DNA of 64,000 nt from Panorpa germanica. Its lineage: Eukaryota > Arthropoda > Insecta > Mecoptera > Panorpidae. The position numbers were made by a program, and so were the translations under genes. This document shows positions 21,421 to 33,050 of the stretch, piece after piece. Positions within the stretch are counted from its first letter, which is position 1, and the number at the start of each line of letters is the position of its first letter. Below the pieces are notes generated by a model, which did not search any database, was not told where the DNA came from, and saw only the letters and a program-made list of their open reading frames with translations. The stretch spans positions 6,076,001 through 6,140,000 of the forward strand of contig OY783203.1 in NCBI GenBank assembly GCA_963678705.1. Reading direction: 5' to 3'.

Positions 21421-22389
21421 TTTCTTTTAACACAACTATTATCTCAATTTGTGTAGCAATGGTTTTCAATAATTTCACCTGTAAAATTTAAAGAGCCAGT
21501 GATTAGTTTAAATTAATTTAAAGAAATTATTTCAAATTTTTAAAGTTTGCTGTCATTCATGTAGAATATATTTTCGCCACCAACTACTGAGTTCAAACGG
21601 TCTACCTGTTCGTTTCACAATAGTACTGTATGAACCCAGCAACGGAAGACAACCGCCGCTAAAGTAGAACCCCTTTTTACCTCTTCTAATTGATTAATTT
21701 TGAACATTTGAACCTGATAGAGTTTGGCTGAGATTGTCTTCTGATCCGCTATCCGAGGTCGAGTTGCTTTTTAAAGCAAGTATCGTTGAAATGTGGATGT
21801 TGATAATAACATATTCATACGACTAAAATTTCAGATACACTAGTCCTCGGTGCTTATTCTTACTTTCCCATCCCCGTTTCTTCCATGTTAAACTCTAAAC
21901 CTGATTCGCTAGTGCCAATCTGTGGTCGTTTACCTTAATGTGCCATAAGCATGACTGGATTACCCTTACGCTAAAAATACTAAGCCTATAGTCCCTGATT
22001 TGACTACATACAAATGATTTGTATTGAAAGGTCAATGAAGGTACGCTTGAAGTAAATTTTGACGATACAAGATATTTGGAAAAAACAAAAAATATGGGAA
22101 GAACTTTTCTTCTACTTATCTAATACATGTAGAAAAAGAAGAAAAACAAAAAAATCAAAGAAACAAAAATAAGAAAAGACCATTGGAATAAATTATTATG
22201 CTGTCAAATTTTATTTGTACTGGCTGTACTACTCCATATTAAGAGGTTGAAGTAAGGTGACCAACCTCTAATTCATTTTATGATAGCATTTTACTTACTC
22301 TTGCGTGGACTTTCTTTCATTAGGATATGACGACTAAAGACTGCTTAATACTAATAATGCTTTTGTGTAACCTTTGTCAATCCTTACTC
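21421..22389. other. No gene seen
   Basis: Mixed unique sequence. 21600-21990 is somewhat GC-richer but has no long frame. Confidence 0.4.
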
Positions 22390-22475
22390 CTAACTTCGAA
22401 CCGCCAGTACAAATGGTGACTCTGATATATTTTATAGAAATCACCAAGTGAACTTAGCGAACGAAAGGAAGAGTT
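22390..22475 (+). repeat. Local duplicated block H1, first copy
   Basis: GCCAGTACAAATGGTGACTC and CACCAAGTGAACTTAGCG recur at 25195-25275 as GCCAGTGCTAATGGTGACTC and CACCAAGAGAACTTAGCA. Confidence 0.75.
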
Positions 22476-22873
22476 ATTCATCAGGATCTTTAATTTCTCT
22501 TCCAAGGTTTCTCCACCACAACTCTAACAGTTATAAATACGCCAAGACTCCGGATTGCGTTGTTCATAAAATCTAGTAATTTCGAAGTTGCGTTAATAAT
22601 ATTTCGATTTGCGTTGCGTACTTGAACTTTAGTATTACGTTCATTATTATTTTAGTATTTTTTAAATATTATATCATTAAAAAATGAACTACGATTGAAG
22701 TCCTTCAAAATAAAAAGTTCAAGATATGAACAGCAGCCAGTTCGTCTAGCAACAGCCTAGCTTGAAAATTTAGGCTTTTTTGATGAAAACATTTTTACGG
22801 TTCAGAAAAAGTTCCAGCTTCATTTCTTAAGAGCAACGCACACCACATTCCAAAAAGTATGAGACGGTCGATA

Positions 22874-22992
22874 CCTTAAAGATACCTCTTCGCCGAGAAT
22901 GGGACAAAATACCATCAGACCACATTCGTGCAGCATATGAAGCTTTTTCGGGCTGACTCAATGCTATTATCCGCGCTAAAGGTGGTGGGAAG
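22874..22992 (+). pseudogene. Tc1-like transposase C-terminal remnant
   Basis: One frame reads TLKIPLRREWDKIPSDHIRA, AYEAFSG, then a TGA where an arginine codon is expected, then LNAIIRAKGGGKYN. The spaced pattern W-(2)-IP-(3)-IR ... L-(1)-A-I-I-(1)-AKGG is the C-terminal signature of Tc1-type transposases. No catalytic DDE/D region or TIR is found, so this is a decayed fragment. The superfamily assignment is from memory of the motif. Confidence 0.5.
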
Positions 22993-23109
22993 TATAATAC
23001 CTGTCGAGCACAGAATCGTTATTTCTTATAGTAACACACTAATAATAAAACGTAACATTTATGAATGTAGGTTCTGGTTGTATTGCATTTGAATCAGCCA
23101 ATCAGACCA

Positions 23110-23170
23110 GTCAATGTGTCAATTATAATCTAATAAACACATCAAATGGACTGAGAGACCGACATCAAAT
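23110..23170 (+). repeat. Local duplicated block H2, partial copy
   Basis: CACATCAAATGGACTGAGAG matches the ends of the fuller copies at 24995-25065 and 25728-25800. Confidence 0.5.
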
Positions 23171-23674
23171 TATTCTTCAACTTCATAGTCATGGTGATAA
23201 GAAGGTCCATGTGTTTCTCTGAATTCAAAAAGAACAATTGTGTTGCAGCTGAAACAGAGAGTTTCGCCATCTTACTGAGTATCTGAAAAATATAATAACA
23301 GACAGATATATAAAGTTTTTCAACAAGAGCAGTTATTTTAAAGGTGTTTCAATAATAGGTGTTATTTTAAATCAACAGAAAATCGAAATATTTTCGTAAA
23401 AAGTGATAATATTTAAAGACTATTGGAACAAATGTTACCGCAATTATGATTCTAAGTTGACTCTTTTTTATTTCTTCCAAATAATAAGTTTTCTCAAACC
23501 CCTCGAAACAGGCGTTTGTTTCAGTGATTACTTCTTTGTTAGACCCAAATCTCTTTTAGGTTTCAGGGAGCTAACTCTGGAAAATATGCTGGATGAGGTT
23601 GCAGGTCGTAGTCCAATTTATGAATAATACGTTATATGGTATAATTGAAATGTTATTTATGACAATTTCTACCT

Positions 23675-23952
23675 CCAATTCCTACCATTGTGCGATATGC
23701 TCTACCTCATTATCAAAAAGCATATCACAAATAGCAGGGAAAGAAACAGAATATATAATTATGTATTAGTTTTCAAAATATTGAATTTATTTCTATCAAA
23801 TTTAACATACCTATATCAATTCAACATACAATCTTCAGCCAGGGATACATTCTTTACTGATGATATCTTCTGCCGCTAATTCCCGTTATTATGTGATACT
23901 GTTTTTTTCATGCAAAAAACATATCACAAGTACCAGGAAATAGAAACAGAAG
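23675..23952. repeat. Duplicated hairpin block
   Basis: A 75-bp segment with GATATGCT...AGCATATCACAA and a closing CAGGGAAAGAAACAGAA (23675-23750) recurs as AACATATCACAAG...CAGGAAATAGAAACAGAA at 23876-23952. Each copy can fold on its own. The unit is unrelated to the other repeats here. Confidence 0.7.
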
Positions 23953-24994
23953 CTCTTTTAATGGCCCGTGTTTTTAGACAGATTTTGCAGATGATCCAGA
24001 TCTTCCTGTAAGGTATATAAACTTACCTAAATTCTAGCTTTAGAGATTGAATCTTGCAACGAAAGACCCACAGTCAGATGTGTAACATCAGCAATGTTAT
24101 CTCTGGTCAATATCTCTTAAGGAGCTCCTTCTAGAGTAGATCTTCCAGAAAAAAAGTTTTTTAGTTGTTAGAAATTATGTTGCTTGTAAATATTATAGGT
24201 TTTCTTAGGTTATATCCAACCTAATTCTTACAACGAAGTGAGAATCCCAATGACTGCTCGTTGGAACACCTGCTACAATGACGATCCATTGACGTATCGT
24301 ATCTCACTACCTATATAGAAAATAAATTTTAAGAATTTTAAAATTTATTGTAAGGGAGCTAATTTAAGGGAAACTATCATGGTCGAAGTATTAGTATATT
24401 TAATTAATTGTAAATCGTAGAAATATCAATTAAATAGTTTTCGTACTTTCATTTTCATCTACTACTATTAAAATATGATGTAATTTTAGAGACTCCAAAT
24501 GATACAACACCACATAACTTATGAGTAGGGAGTAAAATTATTAATTTATTGTTGATCTTACAGTTAAACTAAGAAATTTATATAATGTTATGAACTTAAT
24601 TGCACTTACAATTAAAATTACGTATGCATTACTTAAGCAAATCTTTATTTTGAAATATCTCTCTTTAAGAAAAACAAGAAAACTTAATTTTCTTTGACGA
24701 TAGCTTCTAATACTGGGCATGACATCCTAAATCACTTTGATAAATTTAAAAGTGATTCATGAAGGTCAAACCTAGGAATAAAAACAAATCTTCTTTTTCA
24801 CTAAAATAATTTCCCATCCTTTACATTTTAGGACTATGCAACAGCTATGCAACTTATATAACAATAAAACTAGAAAATGAAAGTTTATCTAAAAGAACAA
24901 TTTTACTTACCAACCTTAATGAATAATGCTGTCAACTAGAATAAAATTTTAATTAATCTGGATTAGTCGGCATCTTTGCGTTGATTTGCATTGT
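23953..24994. other. No gene seen
   Basis: AT-rich unique sequence between duplicated blocks. Confidence 0.4.
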
Positions 24995-25065
24995 CATCAG
25001 TCTGTCAGACCATTTGGTGCTTCAATTTTAAATCTATGAACGCGCCAAGGGGACTGAGTGACCAA
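24995..25065 (+). repeat. Local duplicated block H2, copy 2
   Basis: CAGACCATTTGGTGCTTCAA, AAATCTATGAACGCGCCAAG and GGACTGAGTGACC recur at 25728-25800 with few changes. Confidence 0.78.
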
Positions 25066-25194
25066 CAACAAAACATTTTTATATAACATTATCATCAATT
25101 TCTTATTGAAATCCTAACCTATAATGATTCTAACCGATTCTAAGCCTAAGAGATTTTCATAGTGTTCAAAAATGTCCAATTTTTAACTGAGTCG

Positions 25195-25275
25195 AGATTT
25201 CGATCTGCCAGTGCTAATGGTGACTCTGTTATAATTATAAAAACCACCAAGAGAACTTAGCATCCGAAAACTAGG
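25195..25275 (+). repeat. Local duplicated block H1, second copy
   Basis: Pairs with 22390-22475. The two copies differ at roughly one base in six. Confidence 0.75.
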
Positions 25276-25727
25276 TTTTGTAAAATCAATCTTCACTAAG
25301 TTAGCAAGTATTAAGTAGTCTAATTAATGACTAGAATTGTCGTATAATACCGGGGACAATGTTTTTTTTATCTAGCGTTTAATATAAATAATTTCTTAAA
25401 CATCTTATTTGTTAGTTATTTTATTACGGTATTTAACAAAATTACAAATTTAACTAGCCAAATTTGATTTTGCAAGACTCAATTATATAATGCATATAAC
25501 CAGTTAAATGAAACAATTGAACCTAGAATATATAGTACTGATCTCGAAGACACAACAATCTAGCGTCAACCTTCATCGCTTGACTTTGAATACCTGCATA
25601 AGAATGCGACTAAAATATAATTGTGTGTGATTTTATATGAGAACATAAAAAGCGTTAAATTAGTGACAACTCATTGTCAGTTTGAATAACTCCTTATTCT
25701 TCTTTTGCAAATTTTTGATATCAGCTA

Positions 25728-25800
25728 TTCAGACCACTTGGTGCTTCACTTTTAAATCCATGAACGCATCAAATGGACTGAGTAACCGAGACCAATTAGC
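25728..25800 (+). repeat. Local duplicated block H2, copy 3
   Basis: CAGACCACTTGGTGCTTCAC and GAACGCATCAAATGGACTGA match copy 2. Confidence 0.78.
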
Positions 25801-26098
25801 AAGTCCTTCTTGATGTTTCATTCCATCTGCAGACTCTTACTAAAATTTGTCTACCACAAAGGTCTGCATCGATGTCGGCTCCAGGCAGTCTGACAACCAA
25901 ATCCCTCTAGAGGAATTAAAATTGGACATAATCTAAAAAGAGAAAAGACCGGGAATAATTATACTACTGAAGTGTTAACTCAGGATAGCTAAGATAAATT
26001 GTTTTTATTTATATTTTAATTTTATAATTAATTTATTCCACGTACCTAAATCTTAAAGTGATCGAACCGCTTGTCCTTGTGATGACTAAGCAAATATC

Positions 26099-26258
26099 AG
26101 GAGCCAGGGCCGCATTTGGAGGTGTCGAGGCCGGGGGCAACAAACGAGTGGAGGCCCCTAATTATTTTGCGAATAAAAGGAACAACTTTTTTCCGTCAAG
26201 TCTTTTAAAAATTTATTGCTTTTATATCAATTGTGGGGGCCCCTCTCTTGTGGAGTAT
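26099..26258 (+). repeat. Dispersed repeat family G, copy 1
   Basis: GGAGGCCCCTAATTATTTTG, CGAATAAAAGGAACAACTTT and CCGTCAAGTCTTT match 40083-40267 in reverse. It opens near AGGGCCGCATTTGGAGG, like the hAT-style CAGGRCTGGATTTAGTGG at the other copy. It is non-coding. Confidence 0.8.
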
Positions 26259-26991
26259 GTTAAGTACGCTTAAGTGTTAGTCAATATTCCTATAGATTGA
26301 CTAACCTTATTGACTTATTCAAAGTCCTAATTTTGCGAAACGGCAGGATAGATACAGCTCTGTTTGTCGAGTGAAGAATATATCTAATCCCAGTGTTTGA
26401 TATTAAGTGTATGCTTTAATTTATTTACAAAAGCATTACACAAATACCAAAACCAGAGTCAGACAATAAGTTACAAACAGAGTTGTATTAGGGTCATTTA
26501 ACATTAAAAACGAGAAAGGGAAGAAAATGCTTTAGACGCCTCTCTCTTAGGTTAATGCAATAAAAATAGCGTGTAAATAAATCCGCAATTCTGTAATGCA
26601 TGGAATTAAACTGATGATCTAATATTCGCGCGAAAAAATTTGATAGCAGTTTGATATAAACTGGCTTCCACTCGATATAAGAGGCATCTAAATTTCTTTT
26701 TTATATCTTTTACACTGTACAATTAAAATTGTTATTAACTAATATTGTTTAACCCTAATTACCTTTTTATTAATGTATAGTAATATAAGGCTTCTCTTCC
26801 ATTGCAATAAATTAGCATCAAATATTTAAGACTTGACAAGATTTATTACCAGGCACTTTCTCAACACGATTCCCCTTTAGTTTGTCATTATTAAATTAAT
26901 TAATTCTACTTTAAGGTATGCTATATCAAATTTTAATTAAATGTTACGAAACGTGGCACCTCAGTGTATTTTTAAAGAAATTATAATTTAT
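26259..26991. other. No gene seen
   Basis: AT-rich unique sequence. Confidence 0.45.
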
Positions 26992-27742
26992 ATTTGCGTT
27001 TACCCCTTCGTAAAGCGACGTCTGTTTTGTGTGTATGATTTGAAATCAATATGATAATTCGTAATTACATTTCAAATGTAATTTTTTTTGATCATGTTTG
27101 TCATGTCACACTTTAATAAATAATGTGTTAGTGTTAGAGCACCTAATACCACACATTTGTAAATAAAGTATTTCAGTAACGAATTTCAATTTTGTAATAA
27201 TTTTTCTTCACAAAAATCACTATATTATAAATTTGCAGACTAATTATTATTATTATAATGGATTAATTAAACGAATCATATAATTACTATAAATAAAGGA
27301 ATAAATTATACTAAAACCATTTGCTTTTTAATCGACTGTAAATCCGTATAATCACATATTACTAACATATCTAAATATGTGTATGATTTTAATTAATTAT
27401 TATTAAAACTAAATTCCCATTACATATCCAATTATTTATAATGAATTATACATTAATATAAATATTTATATTTCTACAACCAAATCTACATTATATGGAT
27501 TACATGAACTATTTATTCTTTACTAAGGCTGTGACTTCCATTAAATAAGTCCCAAATCCCATAAAAAGCACTTTCAGTTTTTCCAGAGTTATCCAACTTT
27601 TTGGCCATTTTTTTAAATTTTGTTTTCTCTGAAAACCTCATTCAGACTATTACGAAAATTTAAAACAAATATTAGCCAAACCGGTCTAACCGTTCTCAAG
27701 TGATGCGCTTACAAACAGTATTTTTTTTTTTTTATATATAGA
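26992..27742 (+). repeat. Family B head with divergent body
   Basis: The start (GCGTTTACCCCTTCGTAAAGC, GACGTCTGTTTTGTGTGTATG, read as overlapping short matches) fits the family B head. The body differs, and the end has AGCCAAACCGGTCTAACCG, TGATGCGCTTACAAACAGTA, a T run and TATATATAGATTT. Such endings recur in many arthropod repeats. It may show the complete 3' end that the other copies lack, or be a related family. Confidence 0.5.
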
Positions 27743-27832
27743 TTTAAAAAAGCTTAAATTCGCACTACAGGCACAAGTTATTTCAAACTAAACGTGCTTA
27801 TAGTATTTAAATCGTATAAAGTGTACTGAAAT

Positions 27833-28115
27833 ATATTACCACAATGCTGTTGTTACTAGGGAAATAAACAAGTTACATTCAACACACATTAATAGTGTAT
27901 CAATATTAGAATATATAGAACGCTTACAAAAAGCGACTTTACGTCTTCACAGAAAAAACTAAATGAGAGAGAGATTGATTAATTGTTAATCCTTTTATAT
28001 CATTTTATAATATATCAGGTTACCCATCACATAACCCTAATTCTCGAGATAGATTTCTTACCAATTCCAGAGGAAAATATTCTCTAGCCATAGACGATCA
28101 TCCCTAAACAAATAA
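27833..28115 (+). repeat. Dispersed repeat family I, copy 1
   Basis: TTACATTCAACACACATTAA, AATTCCAGAG and CCCTAAACAAAT occur in the same order at 31816-32050. Non-coding, type unknown. Confidence 0.6.
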
Positions 28116-28427
28116 ATGTAATCAATCGTTAACAAAAGTTATTGTAAAAACCAAATTACGCTCAACTAAAGAATATTAATAATAATACTAAAACTTATAA
28201 CTAATTGATTATGAATCAATAATCATTCCACATACATTTATATAGAAATATGTAATATTAAATACTAACTGGTATGAAGGATAGTTACAGTACAGTACAT
28301 AGAAAATAATACTAGAGCTTTTAGGTAACTCATACAAAGCACGTCGAAACATACATTATTTTAACGACTTTAATAATTTGATAATGATAAATAAACTCAT
28401 AAATTCAGTGTGTGAGATATGAAACAT

Positions 28428-28640
28428 TACGCCCCGGTTTCTATTAACACTAGCTCGTAACTAACGAGCTGTTCGTCGTTGGTCGTTGGTCGCTGCTATT
28501 CGTTGTTGTCGTTGGTAGTTGCTATTCGCTGCTATTCGTTGTTGTCGTAGTTTGCGTGTTACTCGTTATTACGCTTGAACCAGTGTTCGGTATACAGTTA
28601 CGTTATGAGTACTCTTTCCTCTACTTTTCAGACTACTCCG
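28428..28640. repeat. CpG-rich imperfect tandem repeat after a CCCCGGTTTCT end
   Basis: CGCTGCTATTCGTTGTTGTC occurs at about 28490 and 28526, with many TCGTTGGT/TCGTTGTT variants between. It begins GCCCCGGTTTCTATTAACAC and holds a small hairpin, AGCTCGT-AACTA-ACGAGCT. The start resembles MITE termini of the CCCCGGTTTCT type, with subterminal repeats. The matching other end was not found. Confidence 0.55.
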
Positions 28641-29654
28641 CGTAAATTTACGTGATACGTTTTGTTCGCGTAACTATCATTGTATTTTATTAATAAACCT
28701 GTTGAAGGTATATTTAAAAATTTGTATATACAGATTAGTAATTTACTCTTAATAACTAACATAAAAGAAATTGAATTATTTTTTCACAATCTTTTGTTAT
28801 TATTAAATACTGTATAAATTTGTGAATATATTAACATAAAAAAATTAAAGTAATAACGGAAAAAATATTGTAGTTATGATGTAGTACTTATTATTGTAGG
28901 CTCTTGCACTCATCGTGGAATAATGTAGCATCTAGAAAGGAAATATCTGGTTGGAAATGGAGTTTAAGGTTTTCTACTTACCTGATTTTTCTCTCTAGGT
29001 GTTACTATAGTCCAGTACAGTTGTCCTTTTGAATTATTATTTCGGTACATAATTATTTCCAATGATATTGATGATATACTGTTTTACTTTAGCATGTGAT
29101 ATCCAAACATGCATTTTATCAAATATCTAAAAAGCATCGCTGAATTCCACAAACTAAAATGAAAACCATTACAACTTGGAAAAAAAAATATTCATATATC
29201 TCTTCTTTTTATACTGAAACTTATAAACCATGAAAAATATACATTAGAAAATATTAACCCTAAATTTATATTAGTTAGTATACTTTCTCTAACAGTGCCA
29301 GTACGGGATTCTTTTTCCAAGTTACTCTGTCATTTTATCGCACTCATAATTAAAATTCTGTTTCAAAACTCTTCAAACGGTCTCCTTATTTCTACGACAG
29401 TTCTGTAAAAGACGGTTTTGTGTCTGTATGCATTTAGGATAAATGTTACTGATATTTTGCTAAAGAAACTGCTATTAAAAGAAATATTATAAGTATTATT
29501 TTGATTATACCCTTGATTCGAACTTTTTGTTTCTGTACCTTTTATACAACTATTATTTTAAGATAGCTATATTTAGTGTCTGTAGTTACTTAAGCTAAAT
29601 GTAACATTTAACAAGTATAAAAAGTAATTTTTATAAATTCAATTCAATTCGACT
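28641..29654. other. No gene seen
   Basis: AT-rich unique sequence. Confidence 0.45.
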
Positions 29655-29702
29655 CACCAGGTAGACAGTTCTTCATTTGCTAGCTTACTGCAAGCTAATT
29701 AA
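29655..29702 (+). repeat. Stem-loop repeat, family E
   Basis: TAGCTTACTGCAAGCTAATT is the conserved stem-loop, preceded by CCAGGTAGACAGTTCTTC. Confidence 0.7.
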
Positions 29703-30935
29703 AGTGTCCCACTGGATGGAATATTCTGTAGGTTAAAGCATATATGTTTATAATTGGTTATTATGATAAATTAATGTTAGTAAATGAAGTACCCAGCAAT
29801 TGTTAGTAATAATGAGATAAGGATACTTCCACTCCGGCTACTTTTGACTGCCTTAAACATATTTCTAATTCAATGTTCTAAGACAATCAAAAATAGGCAG
29901 AGACGAAAGCTTGATAAACTTCAATTGATGAATAATATCTGGAATCATATTTTCTTCATTTGTATTAAAATTTTAATACTCACTTGTTGCCATATCTTCT
30001 CTTCCAACTACTTTTGTTGGTCCTAACCATTTTTAAAATACAAATGTTATGGACCTACAAAAATATTCAGAAGGAAAATTAATCTGCTTGAAATTTTTTT
30101 AATTTAATATGTATCTACTGGATTTTTTTCGTTACACCATCAGTTGCATGTACTTGCATTACAATTATTTAAGTCTGGGTTTAACATTATTATACATAAA
30201 ATGTTAAAGGCCAAACAAAAATAATCGAAATACAAATATTTCAAACCTAAAATTGTAGAAACTTATCGTTATAATATGTAGTTTCTTCATAGCAAACTTT
30301 TTGAAAGTGTAGATTTCTAAAGAGCATTTGTTAACAAAATTCTATTTCTGCTTTTATTGTTAATTCTGGACATTTAATCAAATATACATGTCATGAAAAA
30401 ACAGATAAAACAGACAGAGAAATTTAGGTGAAGATCCAATTTCGCTCTTTTTCCTGTCTTCCAATCTCTGGCTCTGTAATAAATTACATATTTCATAGAA
30501 AGTGGTTAGAATTGACGGAAATATATTCTCATTATTTCCATCACATTTTTAGCATGTAGTGCAGAGTGCTATCTATGTTGAAGTACCCAGTGGAGTAATA
30601 GTTTCATGGGTACCTGAACTAATTTTAATCACCTCCCAAATTATTTTTTTTTGTTTGTGAGCCCCTAACAAATGTCCTTTTGCCCATAGCTTACGCACCA
30701 CTGGAAGTACCATTTCTACAGACATTTTTAACGTCACAATTTAACGATCAAAAGTCAAATTTAAAAGAAAACGTTGTATCAATTTCAAGTTTTCAAGTGA
30801 TCTTTTTTTAGTTAAAAGTCGTAGTCAAAATTTACTAAATTTGAGCTTATGTTATTTATAACGTTAAGGCCCAGATTTATATGCATATGCAATTGCATAT
30901 TTAACGCATTTCTCATATTTATGTTATATATTTTA
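29703..30935. other. No gene seen
   Basis: AT-rich unique sequence. An 80-codon frame at 29784-30026 has no coding-like composition. Confidence 0.45.
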
Positions 30936-31010
30936 ACCTAATTGTTTCCTAATTAACCTAATTGTTTAACCTAAGTAACCTAATTGTTTAACCTAAGTGT
31001 TACTGACTTA
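30936..31010. repeat. AACCTAATTGTTT minisatellite
   Basis: AACCTAATTGTTT occurs three times with spacers, together with TTAACCTAAGT twice. It is a short, degenerate array. Confidence 0.8.
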
Positions 31011-31815
31011 ATTTTAGTTACTTATTATGTTTTATACTTGCATATTTACTATTTATTGTTTTTTTCCTTGCATATTTTCCAAAAATAAGGGAAAAATTTT
31101 ATGCACGTATGTATTTTAGGATTTTTCTTTCATATAAATCCGGGCACCCTGCTTTTAACGAGATTAACTATTAATTTGATATCTTCCTATGGCTGTTGAT
31201 CAATAATTAAATATTTATCATAACTATAAAGGTAGTTTTGGGCTTCAAAATCTAACTGTCACCATTAGAAACATTTACTTATCGCATATTAAAGTAAATG
31301 AATCAATGGCGACAATCAGACAAAGAATATATAGTTATACAGTAGTTAATGGATCATTAATAGAAGAAATATTAAATTAATTTTTTTTTTATGAAATGGT
31401 AATTAAATAATTTGATAAATGAATATCTATTTGACCTTGATCAAGCTGTTGAGTCTTCTCGTCAGCTTTGGGTATTTATGGCAATTTAACATCAGATTGA
31501 ATATAGTCCAGTGGCGCGTTATAGCTTTCTCGGGTGCGGGGCAAATTTCGTTTGAGGCTCTTGAACCTGAATTTATATTTTTTAACTGTAGTAATGAGTT
31601 TTCATTAGAGTTTGTATTCTAACTAGTGTAAATTTGTAAAATATTGATTTGGCGCTACTAATTTAAAAAATAGGTCTTTCTTTGTAGTTATATACATTTA
31701 CACTGAATACAATGAATTATGTGAAAAAATTACACTGGATAAAGGCAGTCTAAAATTTTGCATCGGCTGTCTAATTTTCTGTAGACTATTTAAATAGAAT
31801 GTAGTATAAAAGGAA
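31011..31815. other. No gene seen; possible transposon tip at 31508
   Basis: AT-rich. CCAGTGGCGCGTTATAGC near 31508 looks like a hAT-type tip (CAGTGGCG), but no partner end is seen. Confidence 0.35.
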
Positions 31816-32050
31816 ATTACTATTACAATACTATTGTTACAGGAGAATGATATAAATTACGTTCAACACAAATTAAAAGTTTGTTAGTAGTATCACAATA
31901 GCTATAAGACGTGTGCCTTCTCCACATACACACTTAGAAGAGAGCGATTCAATGCTAACGAATCCATTTTATACTATGACAAGTAGATATCCTCCTTAAG
32001 ATTTAAATTAATTCCAGAGAACAAATAGAATCCGCCCCTAAACAAATGTT
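31816..32050 (+). repeat. Dispersed repeat family I, copy 2
   Basis: Collinear with 27833-28115: ACGTTCAACACAAATTAA, then AATTCCAGAG and CCCTAAACAAATG. Confidence 0.6.
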
Positions 32051-32779
32051 ATCTCACTAATAAAGCTTTCACTACACTAATAATCTTTATTCCTAATAAC
32101 TGCTATTTTTATTAGCGTTCACTTTCAGTAAACTAAAAGTAATCTGCATTTAACAAAAGTATAGAACAAAATTAAAAAATAATGTAATAAACTTAATGTA
32201 ATTGAATAACTAAATAAATTAAATAATGAACAAAATATTTAAAAGTATAACTTGATGTTTACAAAACTAACTAGAATTAAATGTAAGAGCAATGTAATAT
32301 AATACTGCATATTAAAAAAAGGTTATTTTGTAGTCGTTGTATAAAAAATGACACAAGAACATTATTTACAAATTTAATTCACATTTTGTTTGAGATAAGC
32401 TGAAAAGATTAGAGCCAAATGGCAGTACTTTAGAGAGCATTAAAAGTGTGACGTATACTAATTTAAATACATTTTATGTATTATGTAACGATACATTATT
32501 TAAAATGATAAATATCATTATTTACTGGTGTTCTCTTCTGTTGTACGTATACATATTCTGAGTAGAAGTATGCTTCTTAACGTTTAGGATTTCTTCTTGA
32601 TTACTAACAAGAACAGGGATGGCAATTATACTCGTATTTCTAGAAGGACGTATAAAATGGATACACATACCCGTAATATTTGAAGAGACACTGTGCCGGG
32701 CCGGGAAAAACTTATTGTTTTAAAGATTCTTTCTATGAGCTTAGACGCTTTGACGCATGTTGAGGTCTTATATATGTGA
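32051..32779. other. No gene seen
   Basis: AT-rich unique sequence. Confidence 0.45.
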
Positions 32780-32937
32780 ACTACACTGCCGCCTAATAAC
32801 TTTGTGTTAAACACATAATAAATTCAATTGAGAATAACAAAATCCAGTAAATATAGCACTAATCCGTGAATCGATCCCAAAGACACAGCTGTCTGGCACC
32901 AAGCATTAATGCTCTTGGTCACTGTGCCATCTAAATA
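32780..32937 (-). mobile_element. SINE, 5' two thirds
   Basis: CTGCCGCCTAATAACTTTGTG, ATCGATCCCAAAGACACAG and GCATTAATGCTCTTGGTCAC are body, B box and A box in reverse order. Confidence 0.88.
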
Positions 32938-32982
32938 TATTGTTTTATTATATATATTATCATAACCTTAAATTAAAGCGTA

Positions 32983-33050
32983 ATCCATTAATTACGTCAC
33001 ACGCAAAGATGAAGAAAGTGTCTAATGTATATCTAGTCTAATGTAATGTA
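32983..33050 (-). repeat. Family F end
   Basis: GTAATCCATTAATTACGTCA followed by CACGCAAAG matches the MITE terminus. Confidence 0.6.

Noticed and set aside
30936-31010. Telomere-like CCTAA motifs
   Set aside because: CCTAA recurs only within AACCTAATTGTTT units and never as contiguous (CCTAA)n, so it is a minisatellite and not an interstitial telomere.
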